A stretch of DNA of 64,000 nt from contig JBGTDA010000048.1 of NCBI GenBank assembly GCA_041748555.1, forward strand, positions 1 through 64,000, given 5' to 3'. The first letter of the stretch is position 1; every line of letters starts with the position of its first letter. The notes below the pieces were generated by a model. That model saw only the letters and a list, made by a program, of their open reading frames with translations, made no database searches and had not been told where the DNA came from. The position numbers and the translations under genes were made by a program. The DNA is from Rhodonellum sp041748555. Its GTDB lineage: Bacteria > Bacteroidota > Bacteroidia > Cytophagales > Cyclobacteriaceae. Shown here in pieces: positions 35,857-45,570 of this stretch.

Positions 35857-37695
35857 ATGGTTAATAATATAACAAAAAACATTGGAATAATAAAAAGACC
35901 ATCCCAATCTTATGGTGCAACAGTCTGGGCACCTAAATCAAAAAAGGTCGAATTAGTTATAAATGGAGAAGAAAATCCTTTGGAGCTGAAACAGGATGAA
36001 TATGGATATTGGGAAGCCGAAATTAAGAATCTTAAGGCAGGTTCAAAGTATATGTTTCTTTTGGACGGTGAGTTAAAAAGACCGGATCCTGCATCTTTAA
36101 GTCAACCTGAAGGGGTTCACGGCTGGTCTGCTGCAGTAGATCAATCTGACTTTTCCTGGACTGATCACAACCGGACCCCGCACCAATTATCAGAAATGAT
36201 TATTTATGAGCTTCATGTAGGCACTTTTACTCCTGAAGGCACTTTTGAAGCAATCATTGATAAACTTGATCACCTTCTTGATCTTGGTATCAATACCATT
36301 GAGCTGATGCCGATCGCACAGTTTCCGGGAGAAAGAAACTGGGGTTATGACGGTGTTTTCCCATTTGCTGTTCAGCATAGCTATGGGGGTGTAGCTAAAT
36401 TGAAACAATTGGTAGACAAATGTCATCAAAGTGGCATCAACATCATTTTGGATGTGGTTTACAATCATATGGGCCCGGAGGGGAATTACTTGAATGATTT
36501 TGGTCCCTATTTTACCGATAAATACCATACACCTTGGGGAAGCGCCCTGAATTTTGATGAAGGGTATAGCGATCATATCCGAAATTTCTTTCTTCAAAAT
36601 GCCATGATGTGGCTGAAGGATTTTCATTTTGATGGTCTCAGGCTGGATGCTGTCCATGCAATCATGGACAACGGTCCCACGCATTTGCTAAAAGAACTTA
36701 GGCAAAGCGCAGACGATCTTGAAAAAGAAACAGGAAAACCCTATGTCCTGATTGCTGAAAGCGACATGAACGATGTAAAAATTATTTCCGGATATGAAAC
36801 GGGCGGTTATGGGCTTCAGGCACAATGGACAGATGATTTTCACCATGCTGTTCACACCCTGATTACAGGTGAAACTGATGGTTATTATGCTGATTACGGT
36901 CATTTAAAGCACTTGGCAAAATCCTTTAAACAAGGGTTTGTTTATGATGGAATCTATTCTGAATACCGAAAGAAAAAGGTGGGCACAGAACCCGGAGAGA
37001 TGAACAAACATCAGTTTATCGTCTGCATCCAAAATCATGATCAGGTGGGCAACAGGATGCTGGGAGACAGGCTTTCTACAATTGTTTCGTTAGAAAAATT
37101 AAAACTGGCTGCCGGTATTATACTGATCTCGCCATTTGTTCCGATGCTTTTTATGGGAGAAGAATACGGTGAAGACCAACCATTCCGGTATTTTGTCCAT
37201 CATAGTGATCCGGATTTGATAAGAGCCGTACAGGAAGGAAGAAGCCGGGAATTTGATTCCTTTAAATGGCAGGGTGAAGTTCCGGATCCACAGTCCGAAA
37301 CAACCTTCAATAATTCCAAACTCAATTGGGATTTCAAACAAGAGGAACAAAAAATTTCGGTTTTTAATTATTACAAGCAACTGATCAGCTTGAGAAAGCA
37401 GGGAGTCTTTTCTGCTTTCGGATCAGAAAACATTCAAACTGAAATACAAGAAAAGGACAATCTGATGATTATCACAGCCGGAACCGGAAGTGACTCGGTG
37501 ATGGCGGTTTTGAATTTCAGCTCAAAAGAACATCCCGTAACAATGCCTGGAAAAGAGGGTAACTGGGATAAGAAATTCGCTTCATCTGATGTTCAATGGC
37601 TTGGGCCCAATAACACTTCAGACCAGGCAGGCGTAGGAACCGAAGTCTTTTTTCCGGCCAGCTCAATTACGGTTTACCAAACAAATCAATCTTAA
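35857..37695 (+). CDS. treZ: Malto-oligosyltrehalose trehalohydrolase
   Basis: TreZ releases free trehalose from the maltooligosyl-trehalose made by TreY. An N-terminal CBM48-like domain (about residues 18-95; GATVWAPKSKKVELVI) precedes the GH13 barrel. Catalytic residues are D264 in LRLDAVHAI, E301 in LIAESDMND and D395 in QNHDQVGNRMLGDRL. ELHVGTFTPEGTF and the LMFMGEEYGE segment are typical of the family. Length of 612 residues is normal. It leads a plus-strand operon with the GH57 gene, treY and malQ, with gaps of 19, 3 and 18 bp. Confidence 0.96.
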   Translation: MVNNITKNIGIIKRPSQSYGATVWAPKSKKVELVINGEENPLELKQDEYGYWEAEIKNLKAGSKYMFLLDGELKRPDPASLSQPEGVHGWSAAVDQSDFSWTDHNRTPHQLSEMIIYELHVGTFTPEGTFEAIIDKLDHLLDLGINTIELMPIAQFPGERNWGYDGVFPFAVQHSYGGVAKLKQLVDKCHQSGINIILDVVYNHMGPEGNYLNDFGPYFTDKYHTPWGSALNFDEGYSDHIRNFFLQNAMMWLKDFHFDGLRLDAVHAIMDNGPTHLLKELRQSADDLEKETGKPYVLIAESDMNDVKIISGYETGGYGLQAQWTDDFHHAVHTLITGETDGYYADYGHLKHLAKSFKQGFVYDGIYSEYRKKKVGTEPGEMNKHQFIVCIQNHDQVGNRMLGDRLSTIVSLEKLKLAAGIILISPFVPMLFMGEEYGEDQPFRYFVHHSDPDLIRAVQEGRSREFDSFKWQGEVPDPQSETTFNNSKLNWDFKQEEQKISVFNYYKQLISLRKQGVFSAFGSENIQTEIQEKDNLMIITAGTGSDSVMAVLNFSSKEHPVTMPGKEGNWDKKFASSDVQWLGPNNTSDQAGVGTEVFFPASSITVYQTNQS

Positions 37696-37714
37696 GTTTT
37701 AAATTATAATTAAT

Positions 37715-40138
37715 ATGATTAATAAATACATATGTCTTCACGGCCATTTTTATCAACCGCCCCGGGAAAATCCATGGCTTAATATTGTTGAAATTCAGGA
37801 TTCAGCTTATCCCTATCACGATTGGAACCATAGAATCAATGCAGAATGCTATGCAAGAAACAGTGCCTCCAGAATTTTAGATAATAAAGGAAAAATCAAA
37901 CGCATTATCAACAATTATTCCTGGATGAGCTTTAACATGGGGCCTACTCTTTTGGCCTGGATGGAAAATGATGCCCCTGAAACTTATAAAGATATCTTGC
38001 AGGCTGATAAAGACAGTCAGGAAAGATTTTCGGGTCATGGATCAGCAATCGCCCAGGCATATAACCACATGATCATGCCATTGGCTAATGCACGGGACCA
38101 AGAGACCCAGGTAATCTGGGGAATTGAAGATTTTAAATCCAGATTCGGAAGAATGCCTGAGGGGATGTGGTGTGGTGAAACTGCCATGAACACAGATACC
38201 CTTGAGGTAATGGCCAAACACGGCATTAAATTCACAATTCTCTCACCCTATCAAGCCCTGTACACCAGGAAAATCGGCCAGGAAGAATGGGGGGATGCTA
38301 CTGGTGCCAAAGTGGATCCTAAGAGAGTTTACCTTTGTAATCTTCCTTCAGGAAATACAATCAATCTTTTTTTCTATGATGGTCCGGCCTCCCAAGGCGT
38401 TGCTTTTGAGAGATTGTTGGACAATGGAGAGAAATTTGCCAATCGCCTTACCGAACTTTTTACGGATAAAGATGATGTTCAATTGTCCAACATCGCAACT
38501 GATGGAGAAAGTTATGGCCATCATCATAAACATGGTGAGATGGCCCTATCCTATTGTCTCAACTCACTTGAAAAAAACGAAGACATTCAACTGACGGTTT
38601 ATGGTGAGTTTCTGGAGAAATTCCCACCAACCCATGAGGCTCAGATTATTGAAAACACTTCTTGGAGCTGCGCGCATGGCGTGGAAAGGTGGAGAAGCAA
38701 TTGTGGATGTAATACCGGCGGCAATCTGGGATGGACTCAGGAATGGCGGGGACCCTTACGTGAGGCCTTTGATTGGGTAAGAGAAAAGTTTATTTTTCTC
38801 TATGAAAACGAACTCAAGGAATTTACGGATGATCCATGGGACCTCAGGGATAAATATATCGATGTCATCCTGGAGAGAACCGAGGACAATCTCAACAGAT
38901 TTCTCAACAATCACATCAAGAAAAACCTTTCTGATGATGAGAAAATCAAGGTTTTGAGGCTTTTGGAAATGCAATACCACACCATGTTGATGTACACCAG
39001 CTGCGGTTGGTTTTTTGATGAGGTCAGTGGAATTGAATCTATGCAGGATGTATTTTATGCAGCACGTGCCATCCAACTGGCAGAAATGGTTTCAGGTGAA
39101 AATTTTGAGGATGAATTTATTCGATTACTGGAAAAGGCTCCCAGCAACCTGAACCAATTCGGAAATGCGGCCGTGGCTTATAATCAGATCGTAAAGCCAA
39201 TGATGGTGGACATGATTAGGGTTGGTGCCCACTATGCCGTTGCCTCGCTTTTCAAGGATTTTCCGGAGGAATATGATTTGTTTAATTTTCAGGCCAAGAC
39301 CAAATCCAAAACTTATTATGAAGCCGGTAAACATAAACTGATTATCGGTCATACGATGTTTCAGTCTGACATCACGATGGAAAAAGTGGAGATTTCCTAT
39401 GCAGTAATGCATCTTGGGGAACATCAGCTGTATGGAGGTGTCCGGGAATATATCGGAGCAAAGGAATTGGAGCAGCTTCAGGAAAAGATGGTTTCGTGTT
39501 TCTACAAAAGCGATATTTATGAAATCTTCAACATGATGGACCATTATTTTGGCTCCCATAAATATTCTTTTTGGCATCTTTTCAAGGATGAAAAAAGGGC
39601 TGTCATGGAGATAGTCATGGATACTACCCTTAAAACTACCGAAGGGATGATTCAAAAAATGTATGAGGACAACTATCATTTGATGCAGGTCTTCAAGGAA
39701 ATCAACATGAAGTTTCCGCAGCAACTGAAATTACCGGTGGACCTGGCCATCAACTCCCGCCTTAGTAATTTACTGAAGGCCGACGAATTGGACATCAATG
39801 CCATGAGTCAGATAATCGAGTCAGCAAACAGAATAGATGCTGATTTGGATTTTGTATCTATCAATTATCTGACAGATGAAAAAATTGGAAATATGTTCAA
39901 GGCTTTAAAAGATAATCCCCGAAACAATCCACTGATGAAATCCCTTCTTGACTTTATCAGGTTAATTCAATCCTGTGACCTCACTCCTGAATTCTGGGAG
40001 GCACAAAACATAGCTTATTTCATAAAATCCGAACAATATTATCTCCAAAAATCATTGAGTGAAGAGGGAAACCCTGCCGCTGTTGATTGGATCAGGGTTT
40101 TTGATGAAATAACCGATCGCCTTAACCTGACCTCTTGA
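37715..40138 (+). CDS. GH57 family, DUF3536-containing alpha-glucan enzyme
   Basis: An 807-residue cytoplasmic protein with GH57 motifs: HGHFYQPP at residues 9-16, a nucleophile-type Glu155 in GMWCGETAMNTDTL and an acid/base-type Asp263 in TDGESYGHHH. A large C-terminal region (about residue 290 onward) matches DUF3536, including SWSCAHGVERWRSNCGCNTGG. GH57 covers amylopullulanases, 4-alpha-glucanotransferases and branching enzymes, but this subgroup has no assigned reaction that I know of. Its place between treZ and treY implies work on alpha-glucan, perhaps chain trimming or debranching for TreY. Reaction is inference. Confidence 0.88.
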   Translation: MINKYICLHGHFYQPPRENPWLNIVEIQDSAYPYHDWNHRINAECYARNSASRILDNKGKIKRIINNYSWMSFNMGPTLLAWMENDAPETYKDILQADKDSQERFSGHGSAIAQAYNHMIMPLANARDQETQVIWGIEDFKSRFGRMPEGMWCGETAMNTDTLEVMAKHGIKFTILSPYQALYTRKIGQEEWGDATGAKVDPKRVYLCNLPSGNTINLFFYDGPASQGVAFERLLDNGEKFANRLTELFTDKDDVQLSNIATDGESYGHHHKHGEMALSYCLNSLEKNEDIQLTVYGEFLEKFPPTHEAQIIENTSWSCAHGVERWRSNCGCNTGGNLGWTQEWRGPLREAFDWVREKFIFLYENELKEFTDDPWDLRDKYIDVILERTEDNLNRFLNNHIKKNLSDDEKIKVLRLLEMQYHTMLMYTSCGWFFDEVSGIESMQDVFYAARAIQLAEMVSGENFEDEFIRLLEKAPSNLNQFGNAAVAYNQIVKPMMVDMIRVGAHYAVASLFKDFPEEYDLFNFQAKTKSKTYYEAGKHKLIIGHTMFQSDITMEKVEISYAVMHLGEHQLYGGVREYIGAKELEQLQEKMVSCFYKSDIYEIFNMMDHYFGSHKYSFWHLFKDEKRAVMEIVMDTTLKTTEGMIQKMYEDNYHLMQVFKEINMKFPQQLKLPVDLAINSRLSNLLKADELDINAMSQIIESANRIDADLDFVSINYLTDEKIGNMFKALKDNPRNNPLMKSLLDFIRLIQSCDLTPEFWEAQNIAYFIKSEQYYLQKSLSEEGNPAAVDWIRVFDEITDRLNLTS

Positions 40139-40141
40139 GCT

Positions 40142-42835
40142 ATGCATATACCGGCTTCAACTTATCGCCTTCAAATGTCACCTGAATTCACCTTCAGTGA
40201 TCTGAACCATGCGCTTGATTACCTGGAAAAACTTGAAATAAGTACGCTTTATTCAGCACCGTTTTTTCAGTCTATGGAAGGAAGCACGCATGGTTATGAC
40301 GTCACCAGCCCTTTTGTGATCAACACATCAATCGGTGATCTGGAAGAATTCAGGAAGATCAACGCCCTTCTTCAACTGAAAGGGATGACCTGGTTGCAGG
40401 ATATTGTCCCAAACCACATGGCCGGCAGCACTGCAAATCCCTGGATTTATAGCATCTTGGAACATGGTCCTGATTCTGAATTTTATCGGTTCTTTGATAT
40501 CAATTGGGATTATAAAGAATGGAAAGGCAAAATCATGGCCCCATTCCTGGGGAATTTTTTGGAAAATGTTCTTGAAAAGGGAGAACTGAAACTGATCTTT
40601 GATGCTGATGGGTTTTCGTTTCAATATTATGATAATCGTTATCCTGCCAGCGCCCTTTCATATGGATATATCCTGTCAGGAGGATCTGAAACATCGGATA
40701 AAGATGAGTGGACTGGAAAATTCTCCAATCTTTCAAGAAATCAAGATGATTGGAAGGAGCTGAAGGACAACTTTTATCAGGCAAACCGTCAGCTTCCACT
40801 TCTTGATGAAAAACTGAATGATTTGCTCAAGAAGTTTAACAGCTCAGTGAAATTGTTTAAAAAGCTGCTTGACCTTCAGTATTTCCAACCTGTCTTTTGG
40901 AAGGAGTCAGAGAGAAAAATTAATTTCAGAAGGTTTTTTACCATCAATGATTTAATCTGTCTACGGATGGAAGATCAGGAGGTGTTTCAAACCTACCATA
41001 AGTTCATCCTGCAACTTTGTGATGAAGGTCTCTTCCAAGGTTTAAGAATTGACCATATAGATGGCTTATTTGATCCAAAAGGTTACCTGAATAAGCTCGC
41101 AGAACTTTTGGGAGATGATTTCTATGTAATCGTAGAGAAAATCCTTGAGGCAGATGAGCAACTTCCGTCTGACTGGAAAACCCAGGGCACCAGTGGCTAT
41201 GATTTCTTGGCTATGGTCAATAATCTGTATACCGATTCGAGGAAAAAGGAAAAATTCAAGTTTTACTATAAGCAAATAAAGCCCGTGTTTTCTGATTACG
41301 AACAGCTTGTTTATGATAAAAAGCAATTCATTTTGCATGAGCGGATGGGCGGTGAACTGAACAATCTCTGGGAGTTATTGGAAGAACTCGATCTTTTGCC
41401 TAAAACAAATCCCATGAAGAGGGAATCAGGCAAAACTGCCTTAAGTGCATTCTTGGCCGGATTTCCTGTTTACAGGATTTATCCGGAAAAATTTCCCTTG
41501 ACGGATTATCAAAAGTCGGTCATAGATGAAGCTCATGAAACTGCCATTATGCAGGAACCGGATCTGAAACTGGCGTTGGATTACTTCAGGTCATTGTTTT
41601 CGGGAGAAGGTGAGGGAAGTGACGGCAATATGCTGTATTTTCTGAAAAGGTGTCAACAGTTTACGGGTCCTCTTGCTGCTAAAGGGGTTGAGGATACCAC
41701 TTTTTATCTCTATAATTTATTGGTTTCTCATAATGAAGTCGGGGATTCCCCTCAGGTTTTTGGGATCACCGATCAGGAATTCCATAATCTTATGATCAAA
41801 AGGCAAAGGGAGTTTCCGCATACTGTAAACACCACAGCGACCCACGATACAAAGCGCGGAGAAGATGCCAGGATGAGGATAAATGTCCTGAGTGAAATTC
41901 CTGAAGAGTGGTTTGAGAAGGTGGAAAAATGGCATCAGATCAATCTGAAAGTCAGGAAGAATGCTCAGGTACCTGATAAAAACGAAGAATATTTTATATA
42001 TCAATCCCTGATCGGAGCGATGTCCTTTGAGGATAAACAGGAGGATGGTTTTTTACAACGTACGAATGATTTTCTCCAAAAAGTGCTCAGGGAAGCAAAG
42101 GAACATTCCACTTGGGCGGATCCTGACACCAAATATGAAGAAGATGTTTTTGAATTCGTAGCAGCTATACTTGATCATGAAGCCTTCCGATCATCATATG
42201 ATTCATTCAGAAAAAGGATAGCATTTCATGGGGTAATCAATTCTTTGGGACAATGTCTTATCAAAATTACAGCACCGGGGATTCCCGATGTTTATCAGGG
42301 AACTGAGCTTTGGGATCTGAGTTATGTGGATCCGGATAACAGGCGACCTGTGGATTATGAACTGAGGAAAAGGTATCTGAATGAGTTTCTGACTTATTCA
42401 GAGAAAACAGGTCCGGAGAACCTTCAAGCTATGACAGCAGAATATCAGAACGGAAAAATCAAAATGTTTACAATGTTCAGAGCTTTGAAAGAAAGGAAAT
42501 CAAACCGGGAGTTTTTTGAAAAGGCAGAATATATACCGCTTAAAGTATCACCTGATTTTGCGGACAAGATTGTAAGCTATGCCCGACATTATCAGGATAA
42601 ATGGTATTTAGTTGCCGTCCCACTCAATTCTACAGCTGTTTGTAAGCAGGATGTTTTCCCACTGAATCATCTTTGGGAAGAAGGATGCATAGAATTGCCG
42701 CACGTAGCTCCAAAGGAATGGGTAAATATTTACAGCGGAGATAAAGTTTCTGCCGAAGGGAAAATCCCAATGAGGGATCTGTTTACGGCCTTTCCTGTTG
42801 CCCTGCTTAGGTCGGCGGGTTTTGATCACCATTGA
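40142..42835 (+). CDS. treY: Malto-oligosyltrehalose synthase
   Basis: TreY isomerises the reducing-end alpha-1,4 bond of a maltooligosaccharide to alpha,alpha-1,1, forming maltooligosyl-trehalose for TreZ. It is a GH13_26 enzyme with the opening PASTYRLQMSPEFTF, then HGYDVTSP, QDIVPNHMA, nucleophile D304 in LRIDHIDGLFDP, E332 in VIVEKIL and D569 in TATHDTKRGED. PGIPDVYQGTELWDLSYVDPDNR near the C-terminus is also diagnostic. At 897 residues it is full length. It starts 3 bp after the GH57 stop. Confidence 0.97.
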   Translation: MHIPASTYRLQMSPEFTFSDLNHALDYLEKLEISTLYSAPFFQSMEGSTHGYDVTSPFVINTSIGDLEEFRKINALLQLKGMTWLQDIVPNHMAGSTANPWIYSILEHGPDSEFYRFFDINWDYKEWKGKIMAPFLGNFLENVLEKGELKLIFDADGFSFQYYDNRYPASALSYGYILSGGSETSDKDEWTGKFSNLSRNQDDWKELKDNFYQANRQLPLLDEKLNDLLKKFNSSVKLFKKLLDLQYFQPVFWKESERKINFRRFFTINDLICLRMEDQEVFQTYHKFILQLCDEGLFQGLRIDHIDGLFDPKGYLNKLAELLGDDFYVIVEKILEADEQLPSDWKTQGTSGYDFLAMVNNLYTDSRKKEKFKFYYKQIKPVFSDYEQLVYDKKQFILHERMGGELNNLWELLEELDLLPKTNPMKRESGKTALSAFLAGFPVYRIYPEKFPLTDYQKSVIDEAHETAIMQEPDLKLALDYFRSLFSGEGEGSDGNMLYFLKRCQQFTGPLAAKGVEDTTFYLYNLLVSHNEVGDSPQVFGITDQEFHNLMIKRQREFPHTVNTTATHDTKRGEDARMRINVLSEIPEEWFEKVEKWHQINLKVRKNAQVPDKNEEYFIYQSLIGAMSFEDKQEDGFLQRTNDFLQKVLREAKEHSTWADPDTKYEEDVFEFVAAILDHEAFRSSYDSFRKRIAFHGVINSLGQCLIKITAPGIPDVYQGTELWDLSYVDPDNRRPVDYELRKRYLNEFLTYSEKTGPENLQAMTAEYQNGKIKMFTMFRALKERKSNREFFEKAEYIPLKVSPDFADKIVSYARHYQDKWYLVAVPLNSTAVCKQDVFPLNHLWEEGCIELPHVAPKEWVNIYSGDKVSAEGKIPMRDLFTAFPVALLRSAGFDHH

Positions 42836-42853
42836 TAAAAATCAAATAAACCT

Positions 42854-44401
42854 ATGCAATTAAAAAGAAGCAGTGCCATCCTACTTCACATCACGTCCCT
42901 ACCCTCAGCATATGGGATTGGGGATATTGGCGATGAAGCTTATAAATTTGTGGACTTCTTACAGGAAAGCGGGCACAGGTACTGGCAGATTCTCCCCTTG
43001 AACCCTACAGATGCGGCATTCAGCCATTCCCCATACAGCAGTTATTCGGCGTTTGCAGGAAACCCACTGTTAATAAGTCCTGACCTATTAATGAAAGAGG
43101 GGTTTTTGTCAAAAGATGATTTATCTATTCCCCAAAAGTTTGATGAAAAGAAGGTGGATTTCGAAAAAGTCAGCAGTTTTAAATACAACTTGTTGGACAT
43201 CGCGTTCAAAAATTTCAAGAAAAATGAAAAGTTATATCAGGGAGCTTATGACAGATTTTGCGAAGCAAACAAAGATTGGCTGGAAGACTATGCACTTTAT
43301 CTGACCTTCAAAAAACATTTTAAATCAGGTTGGACTGAGTGGCCGGAAAAGATTCGGGATCGGGATTCGGAAACGTTAGCTTCATTCAGTGCCAAAATGG
43401 CTGAGGAAATCAAAAAAGAAAAATTTTTCCAACTGCTTTTTTTTACGCAATGGCAGCTTTTAGAAGATTACACCCACGCCAGAAACATCAGTTTCTTTGG
43501 CGATATTCCGTTTTACATCAATCATGACAGTGCCGATTGTTGGGCACATCCGCAGTACTTCAAACTTGATAGCAGGAGAAATCCCACTCATATTTCCGGA
43601 GTACCTCCGGATTATTTCAGTAACACCGGACAACTTTGGGGAACTCCTGTCTTCGATTGGAAGGAGTTGAAGAAAAACGGATTCGATTGGTGGATAGATC
43701 GATTGCGTCAGAATCTTCGGCTTTTTGATCTTGTTAGACTGGACCACTTCAGGGCTTTTTCTGCTTATTGGGAAGTTCCTGAGGGCGATCAAACAGCCAT
43801 AAACGGCAAGTGGGCTGTGGTCCCGGGAAAAGCTTTTTTTAATGAGGTCAAAAAAGCCTTTCCTGATATGCCTTTCATTGCTGAAGATCTTGGTGAAATG
43901 GATGAACAAGTATTTGAGCTTTTGGAAAAATTCAACTTTCCGGGCATGAAAGTACTTCAGTTTGCATTTGGGGAAGAAATCGGAAACAACCCCTACATCA
44001 TGCACAACCATAACCGGAACAGTGTGGTATTCACGGGAACTCACGACAACAATACCACTGTCGGATGGTTCAATAGCATGTCAAAGAAGGATCTGAAGAG
44101 GTTTACCAAGTATGTGGGGATAGCTCCCGATACTAAAAATATTCATAAGATTATGCACAGGTTGGCACTGATGTCGGTGGCGGATATCGCCATTGTTCCT
44201 ATCCAGGATATTTTGGGATTGGATGAAAAGGCCATCATGAACAGACCAGGTACAAGTAAAGGGAATTGGACCTGGAGACTTAAGCCTAACCAGCTACCGG
44301 TAAAGAAAACAAAAGAACTATGCGGAATGAACGTGATGTATGGAAGAATGGAAGAGGAGAAAAAACCGGTGGAACCGAAAAAAAGTAATAATAAAAAGTA
44401 G
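42854..44401 (+). CDS. malQ: 4-alpha-glucanotransferase (amylomaltase)
   Basis: MalQ (GH77) transfers alpha-1,4-glucan segments between chains and releases glucose. Visible motifs are HITSLPSAYGIGDIG, the catalytic D297 in VRLDHFRAF, E344 in IAEDLG and D398 in TGTHDNNTT. The 250s-type loop region reads SGVPPDYFSNTGQLWG. The 515-residue length is standard. A lysine-rich tail (EEEKKPVEPKKSNNKK) is probably disordered. As the last gene of the treZ operon it would recycle maltose and short maltodextrins. A weak AT-rich hairpin (44405-44434) follows the stop. Confidence 0.96.
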   Translation: MQLKRSSAILLHITSLPSAYGIGDIGDEAYKFVDFLQESGHRYWQILPLNPTDAAFSHSPYSSYSAFAGNPLLISPDLLMKEGFLSKDDLSIPQKFDEKKVDFEKVSSFKYNLLDIAFKNFKKNEKLYQGAYDRFCEANKDWLEDYALYLTFKKHFKSGWTEWPEKIRDRDSETLASFSAKMAEEIKKEKFFQLLFFTQWQLLEDYTHARNISFFGDIPFYINHDSADCWAHPQYFKLDSRRNPTHISGVPPDYFSNTGQLWGTPVFDWKELKKNGFDWWIDRLRQNLRLFDLVRLDHFRAFSAYWEVPEGDQTAINGKWAVVPGKAFFNEVKKAFPDMPFIAEDLGEMDEQVFELLEKFNFPGMKVLQFAFGEEIGNNPYIMHNHNRNSVVFTGTHDNNTTVGWFNSMSKKDLKRFTKYVGIAPDTKNIHKIMHRLALMSVADIAIVPIQDILGLDEKAIMNRPGTSKGNWTWRLKPNQLPVKKTKELCGMNVMYGRMEEEKKPVEPKKSNNKK

Positions 44402-44448
44402 CGGTTTAAAGATGAATTGATTTATGTCTTTAAAATCAAATGGGAGTC

Positions 44449-44482
44449 TTTGACTTTTTAGTTTAAGATTCCTTTATATTTG
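44449..44482 (+). promoter_or_regulatory. Candidate promoter of the aldo/keto reductase gene
   Basis: TTTG at 44449-44452 and TATATTTG at 44475-44482 match the -33 and -7 elements, with a 22-bp spacer, slightly longer than usual. The ATG lies 25 bp beyond. Its presence suggests the reductase is not simply a continuation of the treZ operon. Confidence 0.4.
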
Positions 44483-44507
44483 ATCAAAACAAAAACGACA
44501 GATAGAT

Positions 44508-45479
44508 ATGAATTACAGAAGATTTGGACGTACAGATTGGAAAGTGGGTGAAATCGGATACGGCATGTGGGGCATGGCAGGATGGACAAAGTCCGACGAT
44601 AAACAATCCGATCAATCATTGGACATCGCAGTAGAAGGTGGTTGTAATTTTTTTGATACCGCATGGGGTTACGGTGCCGGCAAAAGTGAGGAGATTCTAG
44701 GTCGGCTTGTGAAGCGCCACCCCGGGAAAAAACTTTATATGGCCTCCAAAATTCCACCTAAAAATATGACGTGGCCCTCCAGAAGCGAGTTTAAGCTGGA
44801 TGACTGTTTTCCTGCCGGTCATATAATTGAATATACCGAAAAGAGCTTGAAAAACCTCGGTGTGGAAACAATTGACCTGATGCAGTTTCACGTTTGGGAG
44901 GACAGTTGGGCAACCAATGAAGAATGGCAAAGAGCCATAGAAAACCTAAAATCAGAAGGCAAGATCCGGCATATGGGTGTAAGTGTAAACCGCTGGGAAC
45001 CAGAAAATGTGTTGGAAACGCTCAGAACGGGACATATCAGTGCAGTGCAGGTGATCTATAATATATTTGATCAGGCTCCTGAAGACAAATTGCTTCCACT
45101 TTGTGAAAAACTGGATATCGGTGTGATTGCAAGAGTTCCATTCGACGAAGGTACACTCACCGGCACTTTTACCAAGGAAACTACCTTTCCGGAGGAGGAC
45201 TGGCGCAGCACTTATTTTGTGCCCGAAAACCTCAATTCCAGTGTGGAACATGCTGACAGATTAAAACCGTTGGTCCCTAGAGATATGACTATGCCTGAAA
45301 TGGCATTGCGGTTTATCCTCAGCAATCCTCAAATTCACACCACCATTCCGGGAATGCGAAAAGCCTATCACGTAAAAAGCAACTTGGGTGCGGGCGATGG
45401 AAAAGGTCTTCCACAGGATTTGATGAAAAAATTGAAAAAACATCGATGGGACCGGGAACCTACCGAATGGTCTCAATGA
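44508..45479 (+). CDS. Aldo/keto reductase
   Basis: A 323-residue NADPH-type aldo/keto reductase barrel. The tetrad is recognisable as Asp/Tyr in FFDTAWGYGAGKSE, Lys in MASKIPP and His in LMQFHVWED. The phosphate-binding C-terminal loop reads IPGMRKAYHVKSNLGA. It resembles the YccK/general stress AKR group. Substrate unknown; these enzymes often reduce reactive aldehydes. It follows malQ by 106 bp and has a candidate promoter and its own terminator, so it may be independent of the glucan operon. Confidence 0.93.
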   Translation: MNYRRFGRTDWKVGEIGYGMWGMAGWTKSDDKQSDQSLDIAVEGGCNFFDTAWGYGAGKSEEILGRLVKRHPGKKLYMASKIPPKNMTWPSRSEFKLDDCFPAGHIIEYTEKSLKNLGVETIDLMQFHVWEDSWATNEEWQRAIENLKSEGKIRHMGVSVNRWEPENVLETLRTGHISAVQVIYNIFDQAPEDKLLPLCEKLDIGVIARVPFDEGTLTGTFTKETTFPEEDWRSTYFVPENLNSSVEHADRLKPLVPRDMTMPEMALRFILSNPQIHTTIPGMRKAYHVKSNLGAGDGKGLPQDLMKKLKKHRWDREPTEWSQ

Positions 45480-45537
45480 GATAAAATCTTTTATATCGAA
45501 AACTCAGATTTTATAAAGATTAAAATTTGATTTGCAG

Positions 45538-45570
45538 AAAACCGAAGGAGTCGATCTTCTTCGGTTTTTT
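45538..45570 (+). terminator. Rho-independent terminator after the aldo/keto reductase
   Basis: AAAACCGAAG pairs perfectly with CTTCGGTTTT and the stem extends inward to about 13 bp with one wobble around a TCGAT loop, followed by T6 and a second T-rich run. An additional 9-bp AT-rich hairpin lies just upstream at 45481-45514. Confidence 0.9.
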
